Assembly: GCA_905160935.1 (NCBI GenBank)
Contig: CAJHZI010000517.1
Span: 2,224,501-2,288,500, forward strand
Direction of reading: 5' to 3'
Origin: Enchytraeus crypticus
Lineage: Eukaryota; Annelida; Clitellata; Enchytraeida; Enchytraeidae
Length of the DNA: 64,000 nt
Under the pieces are notes generated by a model, which saw nothing but the letters and a program-made list of their open reading frames with translations, was not told the DNA's origin and ran no database searches. A program made the position numbers and the translations under genes. Numbering within the stretch: position 1 is the first letter of the stretch; every line of letters starts with the position of its first letter. Positions 20,831 through 31,806 of this stretch are shown piece after piece.

Positions 20831-20875
20831 TCGTCCCTGATGAAGTCTTTGCAGTAATTAACTGACGCTAAAATC
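20831..20875 (+). other. LINE/SINE-like 3' motif in the LicD 1 3' UTR
   Basis: CTCGTCCCTGATG..AACTGACGCTAAAA begins 6 bp after the stop. The order and spacing (TCCCTGA, about 15 nt, AAACTGACGTTAA) match the 3' end shared by LINE-A and SINE-A. This is the most diverged of the four LicD examples. Confidence 0.5.
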
Positions 20876-20878
20876 TCC

Positions 20879-21382
20879 GCATGATAACCTGACAACTGAT
20901 AACGCATGACAAACTGATAACATATGATAGCCTGATACCTGCTACCTGATGACTGATAAAATGATGACTGATAAACTGATGACTGATAAACTGATGACTG
21001 ATAAACTGATGACTGAGAACCTGATGACAGATAATATATGATAGCATGATACCTGCTACCTGATGACTGATAAACTGATGACTTATTACCAGATGACTGA
21101 TAACTCCAGATAACCTGATGACTGATAACCTGATGACTGATAACGCCTGAAAACCTGATGACTGATGATTCCTGATAAACTGATGACTGATAACCTGATA
21201 TCCCCTGATAAGCTGATAACCTGATGACTGATAACCTGATGACTGATAAGCTAATATCTTTGTAACCTGATGACTGATAACCTGATGACTGATAAGCTGA
21301 TAACCTGATGACTGATAAGCTGATAACCTGATGACTGATAACCTAATGACTGATAACCTGATGACTGACAACGCCTGATAAT
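20879..21382. repeat. CTGATGACTGATAA minisatellite
   Basis: About 30 imperfect units of CTGATGACTGATAAAC or ATAACCTGATGACTG over 500 bp, directly downstream of LicD 1 and probably transcribed in its 3' UTR. The - strand frame across it is a repeat product. Confidence 0.95.
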
Positions 21383-21827
21383 ACTCAGTTGTTGATAAGT
21401 GAAATCTTCGAGACTCGATGGATACTAAAGCCAGTGGCATGTGTTACATGCTCGTCTAATAACTATATCATTGCTGGGCGTTGTAGTAAATGAGAGTAAT
21501 TAATTAGCAAGGGACTAGGATTGTAATAAGTTATGATATTAATGTGTAGAGTCTGTATTAGTCAGACGAATACTGAATAATGATACAAATACTGAACTGG
21601 TAGGCAATTCAATAACGGACAGTCTGTTAAATAGCTTAATTAAGCATTGTTAAAGTATAAGTATTGTTAAGTATTGTTAAGTATTGTTCAAGAATTTACT
21701 ACTAAATGAAATTAAATTATGCTCTTTTAGGAATGACGAACATTTATCTGAAATTGGTGTTTAGCTAAGTTAGCGAAATTAAGATGGAGAGGAAGATAGA
21801 GAGACTGAGCGAGTAACGGATAGAGAG

Positions 21828-21859
<32 letters not shown>

Positions 21860-22118
21860 AATAATATTTTATATGTAGAGTTTTTCATATGTTCAGATCG
21901 ATGGATTTTTAAGCAATGTACTTTTAATTAAGTTATAGTTCTGAACATTTCTAGAGTAACTGTGAGACTGATGCCATTATCTTGCTGTTTATGCAATATC
22001 AAAATTAACTGACTGTAATTTCTATGTTTTGTTTTGAACCTAATTAAGTGCCGACACTAGATTAAATAAGTATAAGTCAATAAGACTGTTTGTTGCTAGT
22101 TTTAATGTTTGAATTAAT
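21383..22118. other. No gene; (GATA)n/(GA)n at 21822-21862
   Basis: AT-rich intergenic DNA with a short triplicated AAGTATTGTT at about 21655-21690. Confidence 0.5.
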
Positions 22119-22119
22119 G

Positions 22120-22257
22120 GTAAAGCTGGTAAGGCTAATGTTAACGTCAGTTTCCTCACTCGAAAGCGATGTCAGTGACGGGCGAGCCTAGGATTTGAAA
22201 CCCGCACACACTGATCTGCGGTCGAATATCTTACCGACTTCACCACTGGCTCCAGTC
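22120..22257 (-). mobile_element. SINE-A copy
   Basis: - strand, near full length; box B reads GGTTTCAAATCC and the 3' body is conserved. Confidence 0.9.
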
Positions 22258-22754
22258 AGTCAAGGAATTAATGATTTGGAATTGGTTTCTAGGACAAATG
22301 AGTGAATCGTTAAACAGATTTTTAGTAAGATTATTTGTACCTTGGACCCGCCATCTTTCAAGATTAGTCAGCGCCAGAATCGAACGTTAAATGAACGCTC
22401 ACTTGCTGCTTGTTTTATTTATTTCTAGTCAATTAATAGGGCCTATTGATCAAATTATAAGCAGCTTTGAGCACATATTTGCAATTTTAATTAATGACAT
22501 CAAAATTATTAACATTTTCTAGAAATTACTGTGCTTAAAAATTAGACACTTGAGGCAATTTAATGCACCCCTTGTTGACTACCCATTAATGGTTTAAACC
22601 CGACAGTACCTGGAGTAGATTAACTAGCTTTAAGAGATAAGTTAAGAGATTCAGTTTTATTTAGAGAGCCATTTTTCGTTAATGTTTAATAGACTTTAAG
22701 AATTATTGCATAGTTTCACGATTTCATGTTAAGAAATTAGGCCAGCAATCCATG

Positions 22755-23150
22755 GGTGTCTCTCCCTTTCTTCAGTGCACCACTGCAAAGTGGCAGGTTC
22801 AAGGCACATATTCATACTCAAAGTCTGCTTTCTCGCTCAATAAGAGCACTCCTTATATCAACAAGTTAATCCCTTCGAAACGTCCTTATCCACACCTTAT
22901 GTAACTTATAGCTTGGGAAAAGTGTGGTTTCTGAGGTGGTTTCCCGTTGCCTTCCTCAGTTAGATGGATTAATTACCAACTAATCCTGGGCGAAAATATT
23001 TCATGGTGAGGTGGGCCCCCTCTTTCCATCCTCAGCTCCTGCTTTATTCGCCTCTTATGTACGCGCAGCAGATTGTTTTGCGGTTACCCTATTCTTCAGT
23101 GGTCCAACCATACCCGAGCACAACACGGGTGATAACCACGGGCTTAGAAA
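22755..23150 (-). mobile_element. 'Family X' repeat, longest copy
   Basis: Contains TTCAGTGCACCACTGC, GTGGCAGGTTCAAGGCAC, ATCAACAAGTTAATCCC, TATAGCTTGGGAAAAG, GGTTTCCCGTTGCCTTCC and GAGCACAACACGGGTG in an order shared with copies at 32815 and 38200. The open frame at 23003-23236 lies inside it and is not supported as a gene. Confidence 0.75.
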
Positions 23151-23565
23151 TACTTATTTTCAAAGGTCTCTTACAGAATAAAGACGGAAAATACGCGAAT
23201 AATTTATTTTATTTGGGGCTGATGTACGATGAATAGTCTTGTTGCAGATCTTTTAGTTTCATAGACATAATGAGAGTTTACTAAACTGGGGACTATGAGA
23301 GAACACAGCATTCTGGTTCATTACTCTCTCAGTAAATCAAGTACAATTACAGCCTTTCAAGTATTGGAGAGAAAACTAAGTTTAATTTCAAATACCAGCA
23401 ACAGACATACAGTCAGCTACAAATAAATACAAAATGTATATAACCATTCAAAGTAAATCATTCATTCAATCTGTGAGTAAAAGTTTAGTAAACATATTGA
23501 ATGATGCAATGAAATTAAAACAAACCCAATACTATTCAATTTGGCCCTAGTGAGAGCATTGATCT
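23151..23565. other. No gene recognised
   Basis: AT-rich DNA with no recognisable ORF. Confidence 0.4.
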
Positions 23566-24268
23566 ATGTAGCTAATCGTCGCATTATTCTATCTAGCTAG
23601 TCACCGCATTGTTCTATCTAGCTAGTCACCTCATTGCTCTATCTAGCTAGTCACCTCATTGCATTATCTAGCTAGTCACCGCATGGCTCTATCTAGCTAG
23701 TCACCGCATTGCTCTATCTAGCTAGTCACCGCATTGCTTTATCTAGCTAGTCACCGCATTGCTCTATCTAGCTAATCACCGCATTGCTCTATCTAGCTAG
23801 TCAACAACAACAACAACAAAATTAGAGTGCTACTGTCGTCAATGACAACATTGAGCACTGTGGTACCAAATCAAATCCGATGAGCAGAGTGTGGGGTTCA
23901 GAACAGTGCGATCCAAAATCCGGGAGGTCGGTCCGAGGAAGGGTTCTCGTGGAATGGAGGTTTGCGTGTTAGTCTCAGTTCATGTGCAAAGGTTGGATAT
24001 GAGCGGTCAAAAAGAAAAGTTGGTCACCTCATTGCTCTATCTAGCTAATCACCGCATTAATCTATCTAGCTAGTCACTTCATTGTTCTATCTAGCTAGTC
24101 ACCTCATTGTTCTATCTAGCTAGTTACCACATTATTCTATCTAGCTAGTCACCGCATTGTATTATCTAGCTAATCACCGCATTGCTCTATTTAGCTAATC
24201 ACCGCATTGCTCTATCTAGCTAATCACCACATTGCTCTATCTAGCTAGTCACCTTATTGCATTATCTA
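23566..24268. repeat. 25-26 bp minisatellite interrupted by a retroposon
   Basis: About 18 units of CTATCTAGCTAGTCACCGCA plus TTGCT, in two blocks (23566-23803 and 24023-24268) separated by a 219-bp insertion. Confidence 0.96.
23804..24022 (-). mobile_element. Complete-looking (GTT)n-tailed retroposon, 219 bp
   Basis: Inserted in the minisatellite, so both ends can be placed: GTCA flanks both sides (23800-23803 and 24023-24026) as a probable target-site duplication. On its own strand it runs from CAACTTTTCTTTTTGACC to the terminal hairpin region (CAATGTTGTC / GACGACAGTAGCAC), then CTCTAATTTTGTTGTTG. Confidence 0.85.
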
Positions 24269-24402
24269 CTAGTATTAGTAAGAGCACAGCATACCTGGTT
24301 CGATGTGAAGATGCTAACAATTACCCTAAAAATTTATTTAACCGATTCCAATTCACTGCACGCCATCGGCAAACAACTATTTCATTCTGCCAAGTCTTTA
24401 TT

Positions 24403-24403
<1 letters not shown>

Positions 24404-24449
<46 letters not shown>

Positions 24450-24462
24450 TATTATTATTATA
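24404..24462. repeat. (AAT)n then (ATT)n, a palindromic microsatellite
   Basis: (TAA)n at 24404-24448 meets (ATT)n at 24449-24462, so the RNA or single strand can fold on itself. Confidence 0.95.
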
Positions 24463-25500
24463 TTTTTATTCACTACAGACTTTAAGAAATAAAGACAGCT
24501 ACTTCTGACGCTACTGTTCTAATTCTATGACGTCAGCGGTATCGCGGTAACCATAAAGGTATAATAAAACCAGAGTAAGTATTGCGCAATAATTTCGAAG
24601 TAGCACTGTCATTAAGCTAGACCACCGGAACCGTAGCAGCCAATATTATTGGTAGTTTTCAGTTCGGTTTACATTACCAATTTTTTTAGATATTACTACA
24701 TTATTTGGCTAAAATTTATGCTTTCGCAGACATATTCAGTCATGAGTTAATTATTAGAGTAGTTATGCTCTTTTTCTCACTGTGGTCATGGAAATCAGTA
24801 GCACTCTAATTCTGATATTTAGAGATTTTTATAAGTAGCATTTTCCGGTAAAGTAGGAGTCTTAATGTTATTTTAGATTTCCCAGAGTTACTATAAATAA
24901 ACTAGTTGGTTTTGCCCAGATTTAACCGTTATATACAAGCCTGCGCCTTAAGTATTAAATGAAGACCTAACTTGATACCGTCATTAGCCTTAAATATCTC
25001 CAAGCTCTACTCTAAATTCATTGCATTTTCAAAACAATAATTATTCTAGTTCAGCCATTGCAAATATCTAAATATGACAATTTTTGGGCAAAAGAACAAC
25101 TGCAGTATTGAAAATGTCGCGATTGGATACCGTCGACAATTAATTGCATCATGACTTGCAATTTCCATAATAAAGTTAACTGTGACAGTTACAATTATTG
25201 GAAGTTTTTGTATCATGATTTAAAATATTTATTTTAAAACATTTATACTCTAATTAAGTTCAAACCATAGTATAGCGAAAAATATATTTAGCAAATGAAA
25301 TAATAAAATATAACATTTTCTTAATTTAATAGAATATAGTTTATTGTTACTGACGTTCTAGTTCACATTTTTCGAAAATGTAGGGGATAGATTCAAGGAG
25401 TAGGCTGAACGGCTTCCCAGCCAATAGGATATTTAGTATTGAGCGCTGACTCCACCCATCTATCCTCCCAGGCTGTTTTGAGTGTTGATGGGCATTTTAC
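24463..25500. other. No gene; upstream region of LicD 2
   Basis: A further CRE TGACGTCA lies at 24528-24535, about 1.2 kb before the LicD 2 ATG. CAGCCAATAGG at about 25418 is a CCAAT-type motif. Confidence 0.45.
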
Positions 25501-25502
25501 TG

Positions 25503-25545
25503 ATTGACGCCCCGGATATGGTTAACCGGGGCGTCAATGACGTCA
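25503..25545. promoter_or_regulatory. Perfect 13-bp inverted repeat overlapping a CRE
   Basis: ATTGACGCCCCGG (25503-25515) and CCGGGGCGTCAAT (25526-25538) are perfect complements around a 10-nt loop. TGACGTCA (25538-25545) overlaps the right arm by one base, 213 bp before the LicD 2 ATG. TATAAAA follows at about 25671, 80 bp before the ATG. Confidence 0.7.
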
Positions 25546-25750
25546 GTTGTGAAATGTAAACAACACAACAAAAATAATAGTCGCCGCTTGGACATGTACG
25601 TAGGCCACTAGAGAATAGTTATGCAAACATTGACCGATAAACTCATATTGAATATAGTCATAGACAATTGTATAAAAACATAGGTACTAGTATACTTACG
25701 CTTATAGGGCTAATAAGCATAAACTGAAGCTAACATTGGCTACTTGCGAA

Positions 25751-27121
25751 ATGATACAAAAGACGAATTTGATAAATGCTCTCCTGCGTCTTCTGGTCGC
25801 ACTGGTATCAGCTTTGTTCGTTTTTGTAATTTTCTACAACTTTGGCGAAACATTTTCTCTGAATATTGGAAATAGCGACGTACCTAGAAGAAAAATTGAC
25901 GGAATATATCACGAATCAGGACATAAGTTCTCACAAAATGTCATTTCAGCCAACAAGATCCACTCAAATGACCATCATCACTCAAATGCCCATCAACATT
26001 CAAATGCCCATCAACACTCAAATGCCCATGTTGATGGATCGTTCATTGTGTCGACAGACATAGATAAAATTAGAAACGAGTCATGGATAGGGGACGATTA
26101 CACGGGAACTCTGAAAGGTGGGAAAATCGGAATACCGGAGATACTTGATTGGGCATGGACTGGTAATGAATTACGTTTCAATGCAAACATCAGCAGCCTT
26201 ATTCAAAGAGCATCTGTTACTGGCGTCCTTCCACCTCAAACAAATAGGTACGAGGATCGCAAACAAGCAAAGTTCAGAAATTCTGGAAATCAGAAAATAG
26301 CAGGGCTTTCTGCTAACGAACAAAGTGAGAAGTTGTTGGACTTAATTCTCTCCGTTGGTTTAAATGGATATATAAACGCTGATAGCAATGGAAATCTTAT
26401 AATACAGCAACTGCCACCGAAATCTGAATTTGCAGTAGGACCACTCTTTAGTCTGGCTTCTCAATTTTATCCAATAATTCCTGTCAACCAGCAGCTGATA
26501 TATTACGACCTACTCAAAACATTCATGATGATATCTAGCTCCGTAAACGTGACTTACTTTGCCATGTACGGAACTCTACTGGGTGTATGCAGGCATCATG
26601 GAATGGTTCCCTGGGATGATGATTTGGATTTGATGATAAACAAAGACGATGAGGAAAGATTGTGTTCTGCTTTGAATCAGTATGATGTGGACTATGTTTG
26701 CAACGCATACAGTGGTAGACTGAAGTTTTATCATAAAGTTTTGAGTTTTCATTTACCAGGCTTCCACTTCAGGTACCCTAACTTAGACATAATTCCCTAC
26801 AGGTCTTTTAAACGCAGAATCTTTTGGAATAATATGCGTCCAAAAATTCGAAGCGGAATAAAGGAACTAATTCTAGATAAGCTAGTCTATATGGATGAAG
26901 ATGTATTCCCACTAAGTCGTCGTTTCTTCTGGAATTTGCTAATTCCAATTCCAAGACATCCTTGGAGGATACTGGAACAGAGTTTTTCGGATCGCGAAAT
27001 TTGCAAGACAGGAAGCTATTCCCATGTTAGAGAGAAATCTTCTGGATCAGAGTCGATCCGGTGCAAGCTGCTGATAGATCTTGGACTCTATCAAATATCG
27101 GACTTTTGTCAGGTACCGTAA
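25751..27121 (+). CDS. LicD/fukutin-like family protein 2 (type II membrane, intronless)
   Basis: 456 residues from the first in-frame ATG. A short N-terminus (MIQKTNLINALLR) precedes a membrane anchor at about residues 10-30, then a stem and the LicD-type domain: YFAMYGTLLGVCRHHGMVPW, DDDLD (W288, Asp 289-291), NLDIIPYRSF and a WNLLIPIPRHPWRILEQSF segment. The stem has a His-rich stretch of about 20 residues built on the hexapeptide SNAHQH, encoded by an in-frame 18-bp tandem repeat at about 25966-26030. This is absent from the paralogues and may bind metal or be neutral. The biochemical role is inferred from the family: transfer of a CDP-linked phospho-group to a glycan in the secretory pathway. 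Confidence 0.9.
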   Translation: MIQKTNLINALLRLLVALVSALFVFVIFYNFGETFSLNIGNSDVPRRKIDGIYHESGHKFSQNVISANKIHSNDHHHSNAHQHSNAHQHSNAHVDGSFIVSTDIDKIRNESWIGDDYTGTLKGGKIGIPEILDWAWTGNELRFNANISSLIQRASVTGVLPPQTNRYEDRKQAKFRNSGNQKIAGLSANEQSEKLLDLILSVGLNGYINADSNGNLIIQQLPPKSEFAVGPLFSLASQFYPIIPVNQQLIYYDLLKTFMMISSSVNVTYFAMYGTLLGVCRHHGMVPWDDDLDLMINKDDEERLCSALNQYDVDYVCNAYSGRLKFYHKVLSFHLPGFHFRYPNLDIIPYRSFKRRIFWNNMRPKIRSGIKELILDKLVYMDEDVFPLSRRFFWNLLIPIPRHPWRILEQSFSDREICKTGSYSHVREKSSGSESIRCKLLIDLGLYQISDFCQVP

Positions 27122-27664
27122 TTCTTCTACACCCTGAGCATTACGGTACCTGCTTTAAGAAAATCGGCTTTAATAAGAAAACTTGCGACCATATCTGTGA
27201 AGATAACCAGATTGTTGGATAAGGAAATGTTGACAACTACGTGGATATAATAATATGATGATATTGCGTGTTACCGAATAGTTACATTTATTGAGAAAAT
27301 TTAATTAATAGTATTGTTTAGGATAATATTTAACAATTAACAAATTGAAGCTTATATTTAAGATACTACTGAATACATACTATGATTAATAGCGACTTAG
27401 TGATAAGTTTCGATACTATAATCAAAAGAGTTTGTGACGTAATATTTAGTGATACTAAAATCAAAGAGTTATTTTAGTGATGTAATAAATAGTAATATTA
27501 TAATCAAACTTTTGTGTTATTCAGACACTGCTAAATTCTAAACTGTCATTCAATTTTAGTGGCATTCAAAGCTATCCATTATAATAACCAGTTCATCTAC
27601 ATCATAGGCCTGGCCTACTCTACGCCGTATATCCTTATTGAGATTATAAAACTAAATGCTTACA
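27122..27664. other. No gene recognised
   Basis: AT-rich DNA after LicD 2, with a loose repetition of GTGATACTAAAATCAAAGAG-like units at about 27400-27500. The 3' motif seen after the other LicD genes is not convincing here. Confidence 0.45.
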
Positions 27665-27665
27665 A

Positions 27666-27782
27666 CTGGACTGGTGTTAACGTCAGTTTCAACTATCTAA
27701 AGTGATATCAGTGACGGGTGAGCCCAGGATTTCTGGTCCGCAGTTGTTTACCTTAATCGATATTGCCACTGGCTCCAGCCAT
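27666..27782 (-). mobile_element. SINE-A copy, degenerate
   Basis: The box B region is eroded, but GTCACTGATATCAC, ACTGACGTTAACACC and CTGGAGCCAGTGGC are recognisable. Confidence 0.75.
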
Positions 27783-28082
27783 TGGCTATGAACATCTTAA
27801 TGCTTAGTTTTTGAAAGGATAAACTTTAAAAATCTTTTTTGAAATTTTGAACACAGCTGGATATGTAATTTAATATAGATAAGGGATACAAGCTGGATAT
27901 GTATGGTGTTTGAGACATAAAATCGACATGAAATTCTGCCATTATAAGTAAGACTACATGTACATTATAAGACAACATTATGTCTCGAATCAAAAGTTAA
28001 ATCAAGACTTTAGAATAGGCTGCTGATCAATTTTATAATACAGATTAGAATTGTGAAACTATAATAACTTAAAGCGAGTAAT

Positions 28083-28083
<1 letters not shown>
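27783..28083. other. No gene recognised
   Basis: AT-rich; a short duplication of AAGCTGGATATG at about 27855-27900. Confidence 0.4.
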
Positions 28084-28141
<58 letters not shown>

Positions 28142-28226
28142 AAGAGAGAGAGAGAGAGAGAAAGGGAGAGAAAGAGAGAGAGAGAGAGAGAGTAGAGAGA
28201 GAGAGAAATAGGTGAATGAGAGAGAA
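28084..28226. repeat. (GA)n microsatellite
   Basis: Long GAGA tract with GGGA and AAGA interruptions. Confidence 0.97.
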
Positions 28227-28653
28227 TAAACTGTACTTATACTTAAAAATTATCTTGAAGTTCAAATGATGTTTTGAAAAATCTAATTTCTATTAAATTT
28301 TACTCTCGATAAATTAAACATTTATAATCTCACGTATGATACTAAATTAATAAATAATTAGTAAATAATAATAAATAGTCTATTTCAAAATTATAAATAT
28401 TATTTAGAAGCAATTAGTATATAGCAAACAGCTGCATTATATGTTATCCAACGTTGAACTCTATTTAAGGGCGCACATGGGTTTTAACTTCTCTATCTGT
28501 ACTAAGCAGTTAAGTAGTTACTAGTTAAGTTACTTGTTAAGTTTTATTAGTTAAGTACGACAAGCATTGATTACAAGTACTGCTTTCTCTGCGTGTTAAT
28601 CAAATTCTGTAAAAAATATCGTCAGTTTGTACTCCCTATTACTGCAATAGAAT
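28227..28653. other. No gene recognised
   Basis: AT-rich; AGTTAAGT repeated four times at about 28505-28555. Confidence 0.4.
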
Positions 28654-28654
28654 A

Positions 28655-28768
28655 ACTTCGGCAAGACAGTCGACCGCGGATCAATATGCGCGGGGTTCAA
28701 ATCCTGGGCTCGCCCATTCACTGACATAGTTTTCGAGTGAGGAAACTGACTTTAACCTGAGCTTTTAA
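28655..28768 (+). mobile_element. SINE-A copy (+ strand)
   Basis: CGACCGCGGATCAATATG, box B GGTTCAAATCC, CACTGACATAGTTTTCG, GTGAGGAAACTGAC and TTTAACCTGAGCTTTTA. Confidence 0.85.
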
Positions 28769-29027
28769 TTAAGTAAATTTGTCTGTATCTATTGAACTAA
28801 TGAAGATCAATCTCGTCCCTGTTAAATCTCGTCCCTGACACCTACTTCAGGTGAAGACTTGAACTTTAATTGCTGTTAACTGATTTTTTATATAGTAATT
28901 TTTCTCGTTTAATTACGATCATAATAAATGCCATGTTCCCAGTTTTCTCTTTAGTTCTGTGCTCTGAGGTCTTATGGTTTAGTACTTAAAATTTAGTCTT
29001 AGATAACGCATGTGGCAGATACCTAAA

Positions 29028-29153
29028 AGCTAGTAAAGCTTATGTAAACGTCAGTTTTCTCACTCTAATGCAATGTCAATGACGGGTGAGCCCAGGATTT
29101 GAACCCCGCATATACTGATCCGCGGTCGAATATCGCCACTGGCTCCAGCCAAT
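29028..29153 (-). mobile_element. SINE-A copy
   Basis: - strand, with a 13-bp gap in the head relative to other copies (GGCGATATTCGACC joins directly). Confidence 0.88.
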
Positions 29154-30138
29154 AGATAGCTAAGCAAAGATATACGATCAACCTGCCGGACACCTTTACG
29201 TGCCGGTACATGGATTACAAATAAAAAGTGATAGTGTTATCTTGTATCCTGAGCCGTGGTTAGAACCCACAGCCTCTTCATCAGCTTCAGCCTCAGAGCC
29301 CTTCTGTAACCACTTGACTAATGCAATTAGTCTTCTGAATGCCCATGTCGTAATTTGTCGATCTATCTATTGAGCTATTTTTATATACATGTACATCACT
29401 TGTGCTCGATGTTGTCATGGACGACTGTTATTACCTCGGGATAGAATTCTCCAATAGAACAAAAAACAAATTTAAGGTGCGTTTCATTCTTAGAGAGCAC
29501 ATCAAAGATGAGGAGAGACAGAGAGAGAGAAAACTATTATTATTTCAATACGATCAAAATATACAGTGACATAAACAAACAAGGCCGTCGAAGAGGTCAC
29601 AAGTAACCTATGTAGTTGACCACCCCTCAGTCATACAAATTGACAATTAACTAGGCAAACGGAATAAACATGCAATACAAATAAAAGAAATAAGAGTTGA
29701 AAAAGTTTGAAATAGTAGCATCAATAATTTACAAGAGAATATTGCTTCTGCCAATACATCTGAGCTACAGAGAATCACAATCCTCAGACAGTCTCAATAG
29801 CACAAAGTGTTACTGTGAGAGGGACAAGAAACTTCACGAGATTTTAAGCGACGGTTTCAGAGGCCCGTAGATGAACAATCAGATCTCTTACCAACTTGCT
29901 ACCGGCTCGGCTGTTTCTAAACTTTGCCCACCAATGATCTCAACTTATCAGCTTAGCTTTATTTACTTTTCGTCACTCAATCATTAGCAAAAGTGTATCA
30001 CTAAATTCATAAACTTCAAAAGTAGAGCATTTAATCTGGTGATTCGTGGTTAAAGAGAATGGTTGCACTAGTGATTAAGATATAAACCGTAAAATCAGCT
30101 GTTGGGTAACGCTGAGATTTGTCGTACTTGGTAGAGCA
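29154..30138. other. No gene; scattered repeat remnants
   Basis: A truncated (GTT)n-family end (GTGCTCGATGTTGTCATGG) lies at about 29402-29430. A tRNA-like remnant on the - strand (box B GGGTTCTAACCAC) lies at about 29255-29330. Confidence 0.45.
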
Positions 30139-30139
30139 A

Positions 30140-30268
30140 AAAAACTAACATTAAAGTCACTTTCCTCACTCGCAATCGATGTTAGTGACGGGCGAGCCCA
30201 GGATTTGAACCCCGCACATAGTGATCCGCGGTCGAATATCTTACCGACATCGCCACTGGCTCCGGCCA
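30140..30268 (-). mobile_element. SINE-A copy
   Basis: - strand, near complete (GGTTCAAATCC, CGTCACTAACATCG, GAGGAAAGTGACTTTAA). Confidence 0.9.
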
Positions 30269-30334
30269 GTGTACAGTATAGAGTATGGTTCAATAAACGA
30301 AGTTAAGCAAACGTCGGGCTCGGTTAATATTTGG

Positions 30335-30480
30335 ATAATAATAATATTAATAATAATAATAATAATAATAATAATGATAAGAATAATAATATGGTAGTAG
30401 TAGTAGTAATTATAACCTCCGACAATTTCTATAGCGGTGTCATGGCTGAGCGATCAGCTTGAATGACCTGGTACTGACAG
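30335..30480 (-). mobile_element. (ATT)n-tailed repeat end
   Basis: (AAT)n followed by TATAACCTCCGACAATTT and CTATAGCGGTGTCATG. The same pair occurs at 48965-49025, which defines another retroposon-like family read on the - strand. Confidence 0.6.
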
Positions 30481-30867
30481 CTAATGATAACGATGATGTC
30501 TGTTATTGTTTTATTGCAGCATCTGTTACCAGTCATTTATGTGGCCTTTAAGTTTCTCTGAACAAAGACGTATACCCTTTAATGTATCGTGTAGAGGTGA
30601 AGCATGGCGATATAGGGCTATAGCATGACGTAGCCTACAATTTCCAGCTTCAAACATGATACCACTACATCAACCTTCACTCTGCTCAATTTCGTCGCTC
30701 TCACGTCGTAACATTTCTAGTGGCTTTTTCTAATTAGTATAATTTCTTCTTTATGGATTTAACTATTTTCGTATTTCGGACTCTCTATGTTGTTTATTAC
30801 CATTTCAGTCATATGCCATTACACTGTTGTCTAGATATAAACCGGTATGTTACTGTTAAGTAAACAC
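30481..30867. other. No gene recognised
   Basis: Unique AT-rich DNA. Confidence 0.4.
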
Positions 30868-31030
30868 GAATTATCGTGACACGATCAACTAGGTTGATAT
30901 CCATCACTTTTAATACCATATGTTTAAACCGTTAGACCATTTTCCGTTTAACCAGTCCAGTGAATGCCCGAGATTTTACTCTCAGATCAGCTCGGCTGGG
31001 ATTCGTACCCATGAGGGTTCAATTGACCTA
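30868..31030 (-). mobile_element. SINE-B copy
   Basis: On the - strand GTACGAATCCCAGCCGAGC, GAGAGTAAAATCTCGGGC, ACTGGACTGGTTAAACGG and TTAAAAGTGATGGATATC, parallel to the 19050 copy. Confidence 0.7.
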
Positions 31031-31347
31031 TGCCTTCTTCAGTTCTTGTGTAGTAACCACTCGCCGTTTACGGCTGGTCCATTTCTCTGCGGCTAGGACA
31101 GAACATTGGAAATGTACTTAGAAATAATTTCAAATCAATGGAGTTGCTTCAATCCCGTGTTACCAAACTTCGATCATAAAACCTTTCTCGACTTCTTAAA
31201 TACAAAGCAAATATGAAGAAGAAATATTAAGAGGCCAACCTACCAAGTGAGAGATGTTAGCATTGCATTGTGATAGGAATACGTAGAGTGTCAACTTGTG
31301 CGTCTAGTTCAGGTCCTTACACGACGACTTACAGTTTACATAGAGCC

Positions 31348-31448
31348 ATGCTAAAGCCAAGTTTAATGTCAGTTTCCTGCTCGAATAGCTTGTCAGTGAC
31401 GGGAAGACCACTGAATTTGAACCATGCACCTACTGATGCGGTATAGGC
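31348..31448 (-). mobile_element. SINE-A copy, degenerate
   Basis: GGTTCAAATTCAGTGG, CCGTCACTGACAAG and GGAAACTGACATTAAAC remain. Confidence 0.7.
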
Positions 31449-31525
31449 CTACATGTAAATAGATTAGGAAATGTGATTAAATACAGTGTGTAATTAAATT
31501 ATTAGTATATAGCAAAGCTATGACA

Positions 31526-31672
31526 AGAAAAAAAGAGGCAGGGGCAGGCCGAGATTAGGTATGTTAGATGATTTAAAGACCCACTCATATGTGGAAATGA
31601 AAAGGAAGGCGTAAGACAAAGAGTGGTGGCGTTATTTACCATGGACCTGCCAGTAGGCAGTGCACTAAGAGA
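31526..31672 (+). mobile_element. RTE-like LINE 3' end
   Basis: AAAGAGGCAGGGGCAGGCCG (KRGRGRPRLGMLDDL in translation), then GACCCACTCATATGTGG and GACCTGCCAGTAGGCAGTGC. Equivalent to 39125-39275. It abuts a SINE-A. Confidence 0.85.
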
Positions 31673-31806
31673 TAGCAAAGATAGTATTAACAGCAGTTTC
31701 CTCACTTGAAAGCGATGTCAGTGACGGCGAGCCCAGGATTTGAACCCTGCACATACTGATCCGCGGTCGAGTATCTTACCGACATAGCCATTGGCTCCAG
31801 CCAGTG
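31672..31806 (-). mobile_element. SINE-A copy abutting the RTE end
   Basis: - strand, near complete; GCCAATGGCTATGTCGG head and GTCACTGACATCGCTTTC body. Confidence 0.88.

Noticed and set aside
20879-21382. Repeated TGATGA and CTGA, resembling C/D box snoRNA motifs
   Set aside because: They come from the period of the minisatellite; there is no purine before TGATGA, no terminal stem and no guide spacing.
20868-21440. - strand 190-residue frame of SYQLSVIRLS repeats
   Set aside because: Translation of the CTGATGACTGATAA minisatellite.
23566-24268. Regular 25-bp repeats resembling a CRISPR array
   Set aside because: Units are contiguous with no unique spacers, and the genome is eukaryotic.
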